64,000 bases of DNA from Limosilactobacillus viscerum (GCF_947387525.1 NZ_CANDNW010000004.1:39084-103083), one strand, 5' to 3'. Counted from the first letter of the stretch, positions 10,134 through 21,217 are shown. Numbers and translations are program-made. The notes: generated by a model not told the origin, from the letters alone.

Positions 10134-10673
10134 TTATTCCGCTTCAATTAAGCCATAACGGCCATCACGACGGCGGTAAACGATGCTGGTTCCATTAGTT
10201 TCTGCATCTTGGAAGACAAAGAAATCATGGCCAAGCATATCCATTTGCAGTACCGCTTCTTCAGGGTCCATTGGCTTCAATGAAACTTGCTTAGTACGAA
10301 CGATCTTTAAGTCGTCATCACTAGTTTCATTGTCTGATGGAACAAATTCAAGGTTCTTAAAGCCCTTTTCACGAGACTTGCGGTTAACCTTAGTCTTGTA
10401 CTTACGAATTTGCCGTTCCAGCTTGTCCGTAACTAAATCAACACTACCATACATATCATTTGAGGTTTCTTCTGCCCGCAAAGTGAGGTATGGGAGCGGG
10501 ATAGTAACTTCAACTTTGTAGGTACGGTTTGGGTAAACCTTTAAGTTCACGTGGGCAGTTGCTTCGACGCTATCTTCGAAGAACTTTTGCAGCTTAGTAA
10601 TCCGCTTCACCACGTAGTCCCGAATTGCATCTGTAACTTCAACATTTTCACCACGAATATTGAACTTTAACAT
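10134..10673 (-). CDS. hpf: Ribosome hibernation promoting factor, long form
   Basis: 179 residues. The N-terminal RaiA-like domain (MLKFNIRGENVEVTDAIRDY, to about 95) binds the decoding centre. The C-terminal domain, with DPEEAVLQMDMLGHDFFVF, is the dimerisation part that joins two ribosomes into 100S particles. The length marks the long HPF type usual in Firmicutes. A strong promoter lies at 10750-10778 and its own terminator at 10093, so it is a single-gene unit. Confidence 0.95.
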   Translation of the reverse strand: MLKFNIRGENVEVTDAIRDYVVKRITKLQKFFEDSVEATAHVNLKVYPNRTYKVEVTIPLPYLTLRAEETSNDMYGSVDLVTDKLERQIRKYKTKVNRKSREKGFKNLEFVPSDNETSDDDLKIVRTKQVSLKPMDPEEAVLQMDMLGHDFFVFQDAETNGTSIVYRRRDGRYGLIEAE

Positions 10674-10749
10674 TGTACTTCTCTCCTTTCAGTCCAAGCA
10701 ATTGCTTGATCTGATATCAGAAGGACCACTCTTCTCATATCCTACTTAT

Positions 10750-10778
10750 ATTATAGTTTACTTGTGAGCTTTTAACAA
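10750..10778 (-). promoter_or_regulatory. Promoter of hpf
   Basis: On the minus strand, -35 TTGTTA and -10 TATAAT are separated by 17 bases, upstream of the hpf ribosome site. Confidence 0.72.
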
Positions 10779-10805
10779 ATCTATTCGGCTATCCTTTAAA
10801 ATAAA

Positions 10806-11483
10806 TTAACGAGCTAAAGAAATACTTATAACAGTGGCAGCACCAGCTTGATAAAGTAAGTCTGCCGCATGGTAAAGAGTTCGCCCAGTAGTATAAATAT
10901 CATCAACGAGCAGGATCCTCTTTCCCCGAACTGCTGCCTCATTGGTCAGTATAAATGGCTGCTTGCTCGCTAACCGTTCTCGCCGGTTCTTCTTTGACTG
11001 GGCCATTTTCTCTTTATCACGACATTTCAAAAGGCGATTTACCGGTAAATCACTAATTAACCCTTCTACCTGGTTAAAGCCACGGGTTCTCATCGTCTGT
11101 TCCGTCACCGGGATGGGCACCACCATATCCACTTGGGATTTACTAATGGCTGAAACAAATTCGGAAATAAAGATTTGCCGTAACCGATAATCGCCCGCGA
11201 ATTTATAGCGTTGGATAAACTCTTTCATCGCGTCATCGTAGCGGTAAAGCGCGTGATGGGTTAACTGCCACGGGTAAGCATTACGCCACTTATTGCATTC
11301 CAAACAAAGTACGCTTTTTTCCTGGGGACGGCTGCAACCGGGACACGTTGTTTGCCCAGTAAGCGGGGTAAAACTTTGCTGACAATCGTCACAGATTAGC
11401 GGTTTGACAATCTTTGTTGGGAGTAACAGGTCACGGATTGTTAGCTCAAATCGTAACTGACGGTTACAAAGCAGACATTGCAT
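10806..11483 (-). CDS. comFC: ComFC competence protein, phosphoribosyltransferase family
   Basis: 225 residues. The N-terminal half has four cysteine pairs (CLLC, CDDC, CPGC, CLEC) forming a probable zinc site. The C-terminal PRTase motif VDDIYTTGRTL is near 195-205. It is needed with ComFA for DNA uptake in transformation. It overlaps the comFA stop by 20 bases, so the pair is co-translated. Whether this organism is naturally competent cannot be told from this window. Confidence 0.92.
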   Translation of the reverse strand: MQCLLCNRQLRFELTIRDLLLPTKIVKPLICDDCQQSFTPLTGQTTCPGCSRPQEKSVLCLECNKWRNAYPWQLTHHALYRYDDAMKEFIQRYKFAGDYRLRQIFISEFVSAISKSQVDMVVPIPVTEQTMRTRGFNQVEGLISDLPVNRLLKCRDKEKMAQSKKNRRERLASKQPFILTNEAAVRGKRILLVDDIYTTGRTLYHAADLLYQAGAATVISISLAR

Positions 11484-12798
11484 TCTGACACTGCCTCCCC
11501 TTGTTATTCATGTACCGAACTTGGTTTACCGCCGCATTAACTACTCTTGAGTGACCAGCTACCCAAAAACCGACATGCCCAACCGGACGGCTAAGTGAGC
11601 GTCCAGCACGGCCAGCAATTTGAACAAGAGCAGCAGTTGAAAAGACACCATCATCGGCCCCGAGAACAAATACATCTATTTCCGGAAAGGTAACTCCCCG
11701 TTCCAATATCGAGGTGGTGATTAAGAACTGATAATCATTATCCCGCATTGCTTGTACTTTCGCTAACCGCTCTTCATCACTAGCATGAACGGTCGTGAAC
11801 TTTGCCTCACAAAAGTAATGGTGGCACGCTCGCGCCACTACTGGGAGGTCTGCAACATGTGGCACAAACAACAAGAAGCGGTGGTTAGCAGCAAGCGTTT
11901 GCCGCATCATCCGCACCAGACTCGGCGGGAGAAGTACTTTTCCTAACTTTTTTCGCCATTTTCTTGCTAGGTGTAGCTTAATTCCCGGCAGGAGGTGCCC
12001 ATGATAGCGGAGTGGCAAATAGGTCACCATCAGTCGCTGCTGCCGCATCTCTTTAAGCAGGTACTTGCCAGGGGTTGCAGTCAAGAAAAGCTGTCCGCCA
12101 TCCCCTTTTGTTGCTTGTTGTGCTGCGTAAAAAAGTGCGGAGTTAGCAGCAAAAGGGAAAGCATCAACCTCATCGATTACTAGGTTGTCAAAGGCATGGT
12201 AGAAGCGCAGCAACTGGTGAGTCGTACAAATCGTCAATTGCGCATAATGGTAAGGCAGCTCCTGTCGCCCGTGGAGCAATACAATGTCTGTATTCGCAAA
12301 TGCAGCTTTAAAGCGGGGGTACAGCTCTAAGCAGACATCAACCCGGGGTGAAGCAATTGCTACCCGTTCGCCCCGTTTAAGACAGGCTGCAATCCCGCTA
12401 AACATCATCTCAGTCTTCCCTGCACCGGTTACTGCCCAGAGCAGTTGCCGTCGATGGTTAAGCATTCCTTCCTTTACCTGCTTAGCCGCGGAAGCCTGAA
12501 GCGGCGATAATTTCCCCGACCAGGTCAAAAGTGGCGAAGTTACTTCAAATTGATTTGGTTCTGGAACATGATAAAATTTGCATAGAGTCGATACCCGGCC
12601 CAGGTTAATACAACGGGGGCAATAAAACTCGCCATTCGGGAGGGCCGCACTTTCCTTTGGGGTGACCTGACCACAACGCAGGCAATAAATTTCACTTGTT
12701 TGCTGTTTAATTGTCGCCAGTACCTGTACCCCGGCTGGCGCTACTTGATCCCGCCTGACAAGTACCCGGCGGCCATAATATTCCGAAATCATAATCAT
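11464..12798 (-). CDS. comFA: ComFA competence DNA-uptake helicase
   Basis: 444-residue DEAD-type ATPase thought to drive single-stranded DNA through ComEC. A zinc finger (CLRC and CPRC, residues ~39-60) comes first. The Walker A motif AVTGAGKTEM is near 125, and LVIDEVDAF is the Walker B. The helicase C half carries TTSILERGVTFPEID and QIAGRAGRS. Two in-frame ATGs (MIMISEYY) are possible; the ribosome site GAGGTG fits the second (12792) slightly better. Confidence 0.93.
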   Translation of the reverse strand: MIMISEYYGRRVLVRRDQVAPAGVQVLATIKQQTSEIYCLRCGQVTPKESAALPNGEFYCPRCINLGRVSTLCKFYHVPEPNQFEVTSPLLTWSGKLSPLQASAAKQVKEGMLNHRRQLLWAVTGAGKTEMMFSGIAACLKRGERVAIASPRVDVCLELYPRFKAAFANTDIVLLHGRQELPYHYAQLTICTTHQLLRFYHAFDNLVIDEVDAFPFAANSALFYAAQQATKGDGGQLFLTATPGKYLLKEMRQQRLMVTYLPLRYHGHLLPGIKLHLARKWRKKLGKVLLPPSLVRMMRQTLAANHRFLLFVPHVADLPVVARACHHYFCEAKFTTVHASDEERLAKVQAMRDNDYQFLITTSILERGVTFPEIDVFVLGADDGVFSTAALVQIAGRAGRSLSRPVGHVGFWVAGHSRVVNAAVNQVRYMNNKGRQCQNAMSAL

Positions 12799-12857
12799 TT
12801 CACCTCTACCTAATAACTACGTAAAGTAAAAGTAAATTGACGAAAGAAGAATTTAAA

Positions 12858-13502
12858 ATGAACCAACCTTTTTTAATGATCGCTAAGCCAACCCAGTTTG
12901 AACTTGTAATAAAGAAGTCGCGCTTTATTTGCTCACTCCACCGGGCAACAAGTGAGGATGAAGCACAGGCGTTTATCAAGCAGGTTCAAGATAGTAACCG
13001 TAAGGCAAACCACAACTGCTTTGCCTACATGGTCGGTGATAATGACCAAGTGCAGCGTGAAAGTGACAATGGTGAGCCAAGTGGAACCGCTGGTGTGCCC
13101 ATCTTAGAGTCGCTTCAACTCGCTAAATTGCATAATGTGGTTGCCGTCGTAACCCGTTACTTTGGTGGAATCAAACTTGGTGCTGGAGGGTTAATCCGGG
13201 CATACAGCAATGTCACCACTGAAGCAATTCACCATGCTGGAATTATCCAACGCCTCCAGCAACTAAAGCTAGAAGTAACTGTCTCCTACCGTCAACACGA
13301 CGCCTTTCTTTACTACCTGAAAGAACAACAACTGGCACTTGACGGTGAACAGTACGGGGTTAATGTAGTAACTACGGTCTTCGTAAATGAAGAAGATGCC
13401 GATAAGGAAATTAATGCAATGACAACTCGTTTCAACGGTCAATTAACAATTAAGAAGGCCGGAACCCATTTCCATGAAATACCATTTACGACAAATAATT
13501 AG
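12858..13502 (+). CDS. YigZ/YvyE (IMPACT) family protein
   Basis: 214 residues from ATG 12858; a TTG 21 bases upstream is in frame but less likely. The N-terminal domain has the family's KKSRFICSLHRA and the signature VTRYFGGIKLGAGGLIRAY. A C-terminal DUF1949-like ferredoxin fold follows. The family is linked to translation stress in eukaryotes; its bacterial role is not settled. It is divergent from comFA, a neighbourhood conserved in many Firmicutes. Confidence 0.93.
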   Translation: MNQPFLMIAKPTQFELVIKKSRFICSLHRATSEDEAQAFIKQVQDSNRKANHNCFAYMVGDNDQVQRESDNGEPSGTAGVPILESLQLAKLHNVVAVVTRYFGGIKLGAGGLIRAYSNVTTEAIHHAGIIQRLQQLKLEVTVSYRQHDAFLYYLKEQQLALDGEQYGVNVVTTVFVNEEDADKEINAMTTRFNGQLTIKKAGTHFHEIPFTTNN

Positions 13503-13517
13503 GGTGCACTAATAACA

Positions 13518-13565
13518 AATAGCCCGCTAGCATTCGTTATCTGACGAACACTAGCGGGCTATTTT
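13518..13565. terminator. Bidirectional terminator
   Basis: The 13-base stem AATAGCCCGCTAG/CTAGCGGGCTATT lies between the convergent YigZ-family gene and the small membrane gene. Confidence 0.85.
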
Positions 13566-13568
13566 AAT

Positions 13569-13829
13569 TTAGGCAAGAGCTGCCTCAACGATATCCAAAA
13601 TAATAATTAATGCCAGCAGGCAACCTAAAAAATATGCGAGGTGGCGAGAATGTTTGTCGCCATTCTTTATCTTTGACCAGGAAAAGCCACAATAAGATCC
13701 TAGCAACAAGACGCAACCAATAATCCCGTATATTCCAGAATGGAAGCCACGATTATCAATTGAATATCCCGCAACGAAAAATAGGCCAAGGGCAAATGCC
13801 AGTCCCAGGAAAAATTGTTTTTTCTTCAC
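13569..13829 (-). CDS. Small membrane protein of unknown function
   Basis: 86 residues with three hydrophobic segments (residues ~5-22, 32-48 and 66-84) separated by short charged loops (WSKIKNGDKHSRH). I do not recognise the family. It follows the potassium importer gene by 12 bases on the same strand and ends at a shared terminator, so it is probably co-transcribed with it. A link to potassium uptake is only positional. Confidence 0.7.
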   Translation of the reverse strand: MKKKQFFLGLAFALGLFFVAGYSIDNRGFHSGIYGIIGCVLLLGSYCGFSWSKIKNGDKHSRHLAYFLGCLLALIIILDIVEAALA

Positions 13830-13841
13830 GATGTAAACACC

Positions 13842-15680
13842 TTACTCATGTAAGTGGTAGTTGTAACTTGCAACAATAATATTTTCCCGGGAGTTTAATA
13901 CTGCCCGCAGACGAACACTGGTCTGGTTATGGAGTGCCAGTTGCCACGGGTGCTTTGGAATGAACTGCGGTACCAGAACTGTTGTTGAGTAGTTCCGTGC
14001 CTCCGCCCGTTTAGCAATCACATCAACGAACCGCAACGTTGGTTTGGCAATCGACCGGTATGATGAGTGAATATCAACAAATCGTACATCAGGATATTCC
14101 GCCTTAAATTCATTTGCCGTCTTATGTTCCTTGCCAGGATTTTCATCGAAGGAAACGTGCATCGCAATTACGTAATCACCAATTGACCGTGCATAGTTAA
14201 TTGCTCCCCGGGTTACCCGTGTTACGTTACCAACCAGGACAATCACCGTTGCCCCATCATAGTCGTGCAGTTGAACCTTCGTCTTTTCAGCCACCCGTAA
14301 CTGCGCAGCAACCTTAATGTAGTGGGTATGAATTTTATGGAACATGTACAGCAAGAGCGGCATGATGATCAAGTATGGCCAAACATTGCCAAAGTGCTGC
14401 CAGAATAAGAAGACAACCAGTGATAGTGAAATTACCGCACCAACTAAGTTAATGAAGGCTTTACCAATCCACAGTCCCTCCTTTTTCCGGAACCAGTGGA
14501 TGATCATCCCTGATTGGGAAAGCGTAAATGGGACGAAAACCCCGACAGCATAAAGTGGAATCAGGTTATTAGTTTGCCCATGGAAAATCAAGATTAGGAT
14601 AATCGCACCAATTGCGAGTGAAATAATCCCATTTGAATATCCCAGCCGGTCACCACGGTCCATGAAGGCATGTGGCATGTACTTATCCTTTGCCATGTTA
14701 AAGGCAAGAATTGGGAAAGCCGAGAAACCGGTATTAGCAGCAACCGCCAGGATCATCGCCGTCGACAGTTGTAACAGGTAAAAGCCGAGACCATGTCCGC
14801 CAAAAATCTTAAGAGCGATTTGCGAAAGAATCGTTGTCCGCCCGTTTGGCACAACGCCGATAAAGAAGCTAAAGAAGATAATTGCGATGAAGAAGAATGC
14901 AAGGATGGCACTCATAATTGCCAGTGTAGTTGCCGCATTTTTCTCCTTTGGCTTGTTAAAGTTTGGAACGGCATTACTTACCGCTTCAACACCAGTCAGC
15001 GAGGAAGAACCAGCCGAGAAAGCCCGGATAAAGAGGACGTAGGACATTCCAGCAACTGGTGTCCCATAGTCTGCCGGAGCCTGGTAATGGATATTCCCCG
15101 TTATGATGTTATATATTCCCCAAATAATCATGATAAAAATCATCACTACGAAGAAATAGACTGGGACTGTTAAGAAATTAGCACTCTCACTCATTCCCCG
15201 CAGGTTCATAAACATAATTAAAAGGACAATAATGATTGCAATGGGGATTGAGAACCTGTACAGCGCTGGAACAGCCGAAGTAATCGCCTCAACACCAGAA
15301 GTGGTTGAAACCGCCACGGTTAACATGTAGTCAACAAGCAGCGAACCACCGGCAAAAAGGCCACCATTACTCCCCCAGTTCTGGGTAGCAACAACGTAGG
15401 CACCACCACCGCTTGGGTAGGCACGAATAATTTGTTGGTAGGATAAGGTAATTGCCAACAGTAAAATTAAAACGATTGCCGCAATTGGAATTGAATACCA
15501 AAGGGCCGCTGCCGATAAGGTGACCAAGACAGTGGTAATCTGTTCAGGGCCATATGCAACTGATGAAATTGCGTCTGAAGAGAGCATTGCCAACGCCTTA
15601 AACTTGGTTAAGTGTGACTGCCCTTCATCCAGGGTCTTTAATGGCTTACCGATCAGCACCCGTTTAAGATAACGCCACAT
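13842..15680 (-). CDS. kimA: KimA-type high-affinity potassium importer (KUP/APC superfamily)
   Basis: 612 residues. About twelve membrane spans (to ~450) are followed by a cytoplasmic domain of ~150 residues. Long stretches match the Bacillus subtilis KimA (YdaO) pattern as I recall it: IGKPLKT, LTKFKALAMLSSDAISSVAYG, YPSGGGAYVVA, SLTGVEAVSNAVPNF and LIPLYAVGVFVPFTLSQ. KimA takes up K+ and is inhibited by c-di-AMP; a c-di-AMP receptor (darA) is also in this window. Databases often call it an amino acid permease. The ribosome site is AGGAGG. No convincing c-di-AMP riboswitch is visible upstream. Confidence 0.87.
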   Translation of the reverse strand: MWRYLKRVLIGKPLKTLDEGQSHLTKFKALAMLSSDAISSVAYGPEQITTVLVTLSAAALWYSIPIAAIVLILLLAITLSYQQIIRAYPSGGGAYVVATQNWGSNGGLFAGGSLLVDYMLTVAVSTTSGVEAITSAVPALYRFSIPIAIIIVLLIMFMNLRGMSESANFLTVPVYFFVVMIFIMIIWGIYNIITGNIHYQAPADYGTPVAGMSYVLFIRAFSAGSSSLTGVEAVSNAVPNFNKPKEKNAATTLAIMSAILAFFFIAIIFFSFFIGVVPNGRTTILSQIALKIFGGHGLGFYLLQLSTAMILAVAANTGFSAFPILAFNMAKDKYMPHAFMDRGDRLGYSNGIISLAIGAIILILIFHGQTNNLIPLYAVGVFVPFTLSQSGMIIHWFRKKEGLWIGKAFINLVGAVISLSLVVFLFWQHFGNVWPYLIIMPLLLYMFHKIHTHYIKVAAQLRVAEKTKVQLHDYDGATVIVLVGNVTRVTRGAINYARSIGDYVIAMHVSFDENPGKEHKTANEFKAEYPDVRFVDIHSSYRSIAKPTLRFVDVIAKRAEARNYSTTVLVPQFIPKHPWQLALHNQTSVRLRAVLNSRENIIVASYNYHLHE

Positions 15681-15990
15681 AGCTATCCTCCTACTTAAAT
15701 AAAATTGATTCTTTTTTATTTTTTGTTCTATGACTGGACAATGTTACAACTTATTATCCTACTTTTCAATTAGCATGGCGAAATAAAATTTGCTAAAAGC
15801 AGTAAAATATTTTATTTCCCGGGAAATTTAATAATAAAGTTAGGCTATTACCTTCGGGGTAACTAACAAAACCGGTGGAAAGACTTTTTAAATCCCAGCT
15901 AAGTCACCAGGGACCACCATTATTACTAACCAGCTTAAAGGAACCAACTTTTTCAATACCATCTAAAGGTAAAACATCACGGTATATAAA
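15681..15990 (-). other. Gap between groEL terminator and kimA, with a possible decayed ORF
   Basis: About 310 bases with no intact gene. On the minus strand one frame reads from about 16010 to 15800 with a single TGA inside. The flanking peptides resemble real protein (IEKVGSFKLVSNNGGPW, then SLSTGFVSYPEGNSLTLLL). There is no start codon and I recognise no family. The proximal 110 bases are AT-rich and should hold the kimA promoter, but I cannot pick one with confidence. Confidence 0.3.
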
Positions 15991-16030
15991 GAGGGCCCAA
16001 GATCCAGCAATTTACTGGACCCGGGCCCTC
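15991..16030 (-). terminator. Terminator after groEL
   Basis: A strong GC stem (GAGGGCCC/GGGCCCTC, with an inner TCCAG/CTGGA) is followed on the minus strand by TTTATAT. The U-tract is weak. Confidence 0.7.
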
Positions 16031-16083
16031 CAGAGGCAGTTGTAACAACCCCTGTTAATTATTTTTATCGTTAAAAGCCTAAA

Positions 16084-17718
<1,635 letters not shown>

Positions 17719-17764
17719 TCAAAAATTTTAGTTTAATTTCGTCTTTACTTACGTAATTAATAAA

Positions 17765-18049
17765 TTAGTCGATTACAGCAACTAAGTCCTTTTCGTGAAC
17801 AACTAAGTACTTTTCGCCGTTGTATTCAACTTCATTGCCGGCGTACTTGTCAAAGAGTACCCGGTCGCCTTCCTTAACAGCTGGAGTAAGCTTTTGACCG
17901 TTATCAAGGGTCCGACCCTCACCGACGGCAATAACTTTACCAGTAGTTGGCTTTTCCTTTACGTTGGAAGCAAGGACAATTCCGCCAACTGTCTTTTCTT
18001 CTTCAGTTTCAGCTTTAAGAACAACGCGGTCTCCTAATGGTTTTAACAC
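17765..18049 (-). CDS. groES: Co-chaperonin GroES (10 kDa)
   Basis: 94 residues that form the lid of the GroEL chamber. The N-terminal [11 protein letters not shown], the mobile loop [14 protein letters not shown], and the C-terminal [12 protein letters not shown] are typical. It is first in the operon, directly behind the CIRCE element and a sigma-A promoter. Confidence 0.98.
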   Translation of the reverse strand: MLKPLGDRVVLKAETEEEKTVGGIVLASNVKEKPTTGKVIAVGEGRTLDNGQKLTPAVKEGDRVLFDKYAGNEVEYNGEKYLVVHEKDLVAVID

Positions 18050-18086
18050 GTTAATCCCTCCATCTTGTTAATCTTAATTTTTAGTT

Positions 18087-18113
18087 TTAGCACTCACACG
18101 TCTTAAGTGCTAA
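18087..18113. promoter_or_regulatory. CIRCE operator (HrcA binding site) of groESL
   Basis: TTAGCACTC, nine bases, then AAGTGCTAA: the CIRCE inverted repeat with one mismatch in the right arm. It lies between the promoter and groES, where HrcA represses. Confidence 0.95.
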
Positions 18114-18124
18114 CCACAGTTACT

Positions 18125-18152
18125 ACTATACCATCTTCACCTTAAAAAGCAA
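18125..18152 (-). promoter_or_regulatory. Promoter of groESL
   Basis: Minus strand: -35-like TTGCTT, 16 bases, then -10 TATAGT, immediately upstream of the CIRCE operator. Confidence 0.7.
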
Positions 18153-18244
18153 TATAAAAGTTTGACTAATTTTGACTTTTATTTTGTCACCACTTTTAAA
18201 CCACTAAGTAATCGACGACGCCACAACTGGATAATACGTAATTA

Positions 18245-18295
18245 CCGTAAAAAGATAAAGGCTGGAAGAAAATACCAAGCATGGCTTTCTTCCAG
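18245..18295 (-). terminator. Probable terminator after rex
   Basis: Minus-strand stem CTGGAAGAAA/TTTCTTCCAG followed by CCTTTATCTTTTT. Confidence 0.6.
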
Positions 18296-18352
18296 TCTCT
18301 TGTTCTTCAAATATTAAACAGTAATCGCAGAAAACTTCTTTAATTATCTCTA

Positions 18353-18994
18353 CTACTTTTTACTAGGTGCATAGTTCTTAATAAAGTAGATTAAGGTTTG
18401 GAGCTCATTCGTCAGGTCAATGTTTTGAACCTGGACACCCTTCGGTACTGATAAACGAACTGGGGAGAAGTTTAAGATCCCCCGCACGCCTGCATCAACT
18501 AATTGATCTGCTACCTGTTGGGCATGTTCACCAGGAACAGTTAAAATAACAATATCAATTTGTTGCTCTTTCAACTGTTTCTTAATATCAGTGGCCGGGT
18601 AAACCGGAATTCCGCTCTTAATCTTGTTAGCTAGTTCCGGCTTAGTATCAAAGGCCGCACTGATCCGCAAGTTAGTATCCTGGTGGAAGTTAAAGTTAAG
18701 CAAGGCGCTACCAAGACTCCCGACCCCTACTAGTGCAACACTGACTAATGAATCCTGGTGCAAGATTCCCTTAAAGAACTTCAATAGGCTCGCAACATCG
18801 TAACCATAGCCACGCTTACCAAGCTCACCAAAGTAGGAAAAATCACGCCGGATGGTTGCTGAATCAACTTGAACTGCTTCTGACAGCTCAGTTGAAGAAA
18901 CTCGTTCCTTATTTGCATTTAGTAAAATAGTTAAATAACGGTAGTAAATAGGTAACCGTCGGGCAGTTGCCCGTGGTATTTTCTTTGTCGTCAT
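18353..18994 (-). CDS. rex: Redox-sensing transcriptional repressor Rex
   Basis: 213 residues from ATG 18994, which has AGGGGG before it; an upstream in-frame ATG (19039) lacks a ribosome site. The N-terminal winged helix ([24 protein letters not shown]) binds operators. The C-terminal Rossmann domain with [16 protein letters not shown] senses NADH/NAD+. Rex represses fermentation and respiration genes when NADH is low. A likely site lies upstream of adhE, and a weaker one lies in this gene's own upstream region (19120). Confidence 0.96.
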   Translation of the reverse strand: MTTKKIPRATARRLPIYYRYLTILLNANKERVSSTELSEAVQVDSATIRRDFSYFGELGKRGYGYDVASLLKFFKGILHQDSLVSVALVGVGSLGSALLNFNFHQDTNLRISAAFDTKPELANKIKSGIPVYPATDIKKQLKEQQIDIVILTVPGEHAQQVADQLVDAGVRGILNFSPVRLSVPKGVQVQNIDLTNELQTLIYFIKNYAPSKK

Positions 18995-19119
18995 ATTATC
19001 CCCCTGTCTCTCTACAGCATTTTTTGCCCCACAGTCCATGAAGTGCTATGCCAAATTTTACAGGGCTCGCTGCACTTGTGAAATTAAGTTCCTACTCATT
19101 CTAGCAATTTATTGATTAT

Positions 19120-19137
19120 TTGTGAAGGGTTATACAA
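19120..19137. promoter_or_regulatory. Possible Rex operator between rex and the ABC-F gene
   Basis: TTGTGAA, four bases, then TATACAA. The left half is perfect against the general TTGTGAA-N4-TTCACAA pattern; the right half has two mismatches. It lies in the divergent promoter region and might serve autoregulation. Confidence 0.4.
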
Positions 19138-19220
19138 TGCAATTTCACTTTTTTAATAAAATAGAAAGAAATCTGCTAAAATAATTTAGAAGGTAAATAT
19201 TGATTTAGCGAGGTTTCAAA

Positions 19221-21164
19221 ATGATTCTTTTGCAAGCAAATGACGTTGAGCGCCGCTTTGGTGCTGATGTACTATTCCATAACATAAATTTACAAGTTCA
19301 AGACCACGGGCGAACCGCCCTTGTTGGTCGTAACGGTGCCGGGAAAACCACCCTGCTTAAAATGATTGCCGGAATAACCGAGCCCGATGAAGGAACCATC
19401 AGCAAGGTTAAAAATCTTTCCATCGGCTACCTTGCCCAGGACCAGGGGCTCGATAGTCAAAATAACATCTGGGCTGAATTGGATACTGTCTTTGCGCCTC
19501 TTCACGAAGAGGAGAAGGAAATCCACCAGTTAGAGGAGCAGTTGGCAACGCTTGATTCAACGACGGATAGGTATCAGCAAATTCTGAAAAAGTACGACCG
19601 GCTCCAAACCGACTTTAAGAAGCGTGGTGGTTTCGAATACGAATCACGCATGCGGGGGATTCTGACTGGGTTCGGCTTTGGTGAAGAATACTACGATACA
19701 CCGGTTAACGCCCTCTCTGGTGGCCAGAAGACTAAGCTAGCACTGGCAAAGATCCTTTTACAAGCGCCAAACTTGCTGATCCTTGACGAACCGACCAACC
19801 ACCTAGACATGAATGTATTGGCCTGGCTAGAAGACTATTTAAAGAGTTATTCAGGTGCATTACTAGTTGTCTCCCACGACCGTTACTTCCTTGACCACGT
19901 TGTTAAGGATGTTTACGACTTAGATAACCGCACTCTGCGCCACTATACGGGCAACTACACCCAGTTCGTCCAGCACAAGCAGGAACGGCTAAAGGCCGAA
20001 TGGAAGCATTACGACCAGCAGCAAAAGAAGATTGCCAAGCTGGAAGATTTTGTTAACCGCAACATCGTCCGTGCATCGACAACCAAGCAGGCCCAGGCAC
20101 GGCGAAAGCAACTGGCAAAAATGGATAAGTTGGAACGGCCAACCACCGATAACCAGTCGATCCACTTCCACTTTCACAGCGATAAGGACAGCGGAAACGA
20201 AGTCCTTGATGTTGACCAGCTTAAAGTCGGCTATGATGATCAAATTCTTGCCGGACCACTTTCATTTGCAGTTCGCAAGCCACAACGAATCGGGATTATT
20301 GGCCCGAACGGGATTGGTAAATCAACACTCTTAAAGACATTGCTGCACCGGATTCCAGCAATTAGTGGGACCATCAAGCTTGGCGCAAACCTGGAAATTG
20401 GCTACTATGACCAGGAACAGCAACAATTACACCCGGATAAAACCGTCCTTGATGAAGTGTGGGATGACCACCCGGAAGTACCTGAAAAAGACATCCGGTC
20501 ATTGCTTGGTTCCTTCTTGTTCGTTGGTGATGACGTATACAAGGTCGTTCACGAATTATCTGGTGGTGAAAAGGCACGCCTAGAATTAACCAAACTTTCC
20601 TTTAAGCCGATTAACTTCCTTATCCTTGATGAACCGACTAACCACTTGGACATTGATAGTCGTGAGGTTTTGGAAAGCGCCATTAATGAATTTACGGGAA
20701 CCGTCCTCTTCGTCTCTCACGACCGCTACTTTATTAACCAGGTTGCCACGGATATTTTGGATATGCACAAGGATGGCATTAAGCATTACGAGGGTGATTA
20801 TGATGATTACCTTGCCGCAACCACTGCCACCAGTTCAGAAAATTCAACTGCCACGGTTACTACTGCTACTAAGGCACCAATTTCACAAGGTAAGAAATCC
20901 TACCAACAAAGCAAGGAACAACAACGTGCCCGGCGGAAATTGCAGCGCGCTGTTGATAGCCTAGAAAAAGAAATGGGTGAATTAGAAGAACAGCAGGCCG
21001 CAATTGAAGAAGAAATGAGTCAGCCGACAGTTGCTACGGATATCGGTAAGTTGACCGACCTCCAAAAGAAACTCGACGGGCTGAAGGAAAAATCTGAAGA
21101 AGTCGAGCTAGAGTGGACCGACGCTGCCGAAAAACTGGAAAACTTTGACCAAGAAAACCAATAA
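19221..21164 (+). CDS. ABC-F family ATPase (YdiF type)
   Basis: 647 residues with two ABC domains in one chain and no membrane segments. First Walker A GRNGAGKTTLL near 37-47, signature LSGGQKTKLALAK near 172. A charged linker (~240-320) follows, then second Walker A GPNGIGKSTLL and signature LSGGEKARLEL. A C-terminal coiled coil rich in Glu and Lys begins at ~560. ABC-F proteins act on the ribosome in translation or antibiotic protection. The YdiF-rex-tsaD-rimI-tsaB neighbourhood is conserved in bacilli, favouring a housekeeping role over resistance. Confidence 0.92.
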   Translation: MILLQANDVERRFGADVLFHNINLQVQDHGRTALVGRNGAGKTTLLKMIAGITEPDEGTISKVKNLSIGYLAQDQGLDSQNNIWAELDTVFAPLHEEEKEIHQLEEQLATLDSTTDRYQQILKKYDRLQTDFKKRGGFEYESRMRGILTGFGFGEEYYDTPVNALSGGQKTKLALAKILLQAPNLLILDEPTNHLDMNVLAWLEDYLKSYSGALLVVSHDRYFLDHVVKDVYDLDNRTLRHYTGNYTQFVQHKQERLKAEWKHYDQQQKKIAKLEDFVNRNIVRASTTKQAQARRKQLAKMDKLERPTTDNQSIHFHFHSDKDSGNEVLDVDQLKVGYDDQILAGPLSFAVRKPQRIGIIGPNGIGKSTLLKTLLHRIPAISGTIKLGANLEIGYYDQEQQQLHPDKTVLDEVWDDHPEVPEKDIRSLLGSFLFVGDDVYKVVHELSGGEKARLELTKLSFKPINFLILDEPTNHLDIDSREVLESAINEFTGTVLFVSHDRYFINQVATDILDMHKDGIKHYEGDYDDYLAATTATSSENSTATVTTATKAPISQGKKSYQQSKEQQRARRKLQRAVDSLEKEMGELEEQQAAIEEEMSQPTVATDIGKLTDLQKKLDGLKEKSEEVELEWTDAAEKLENFDQENQ

Positions 21165-21217
21165 AAATTGGATACTGAAAATTAAAGGGGAGTTGTTGCG
21201 GAACTCTTAGCCCATTT

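Noticed and set aside
15681-15990. c-di-AMP (ydaO) riboswitch or T-box upstream of kimA
   Set aside because: GGTGGTCCC on the minus strand only loosely resembles a T-box, with no specifier stem or terminator. The conserved ydaO segments are not recognisable.
19221-21164. ABC-F protein as an antibiotic resistance gene
   Set aside because: The conserved rex/tsa neighbourhood and the YdiF-like layout favour a housekeeping ribosome-associated ATPase.
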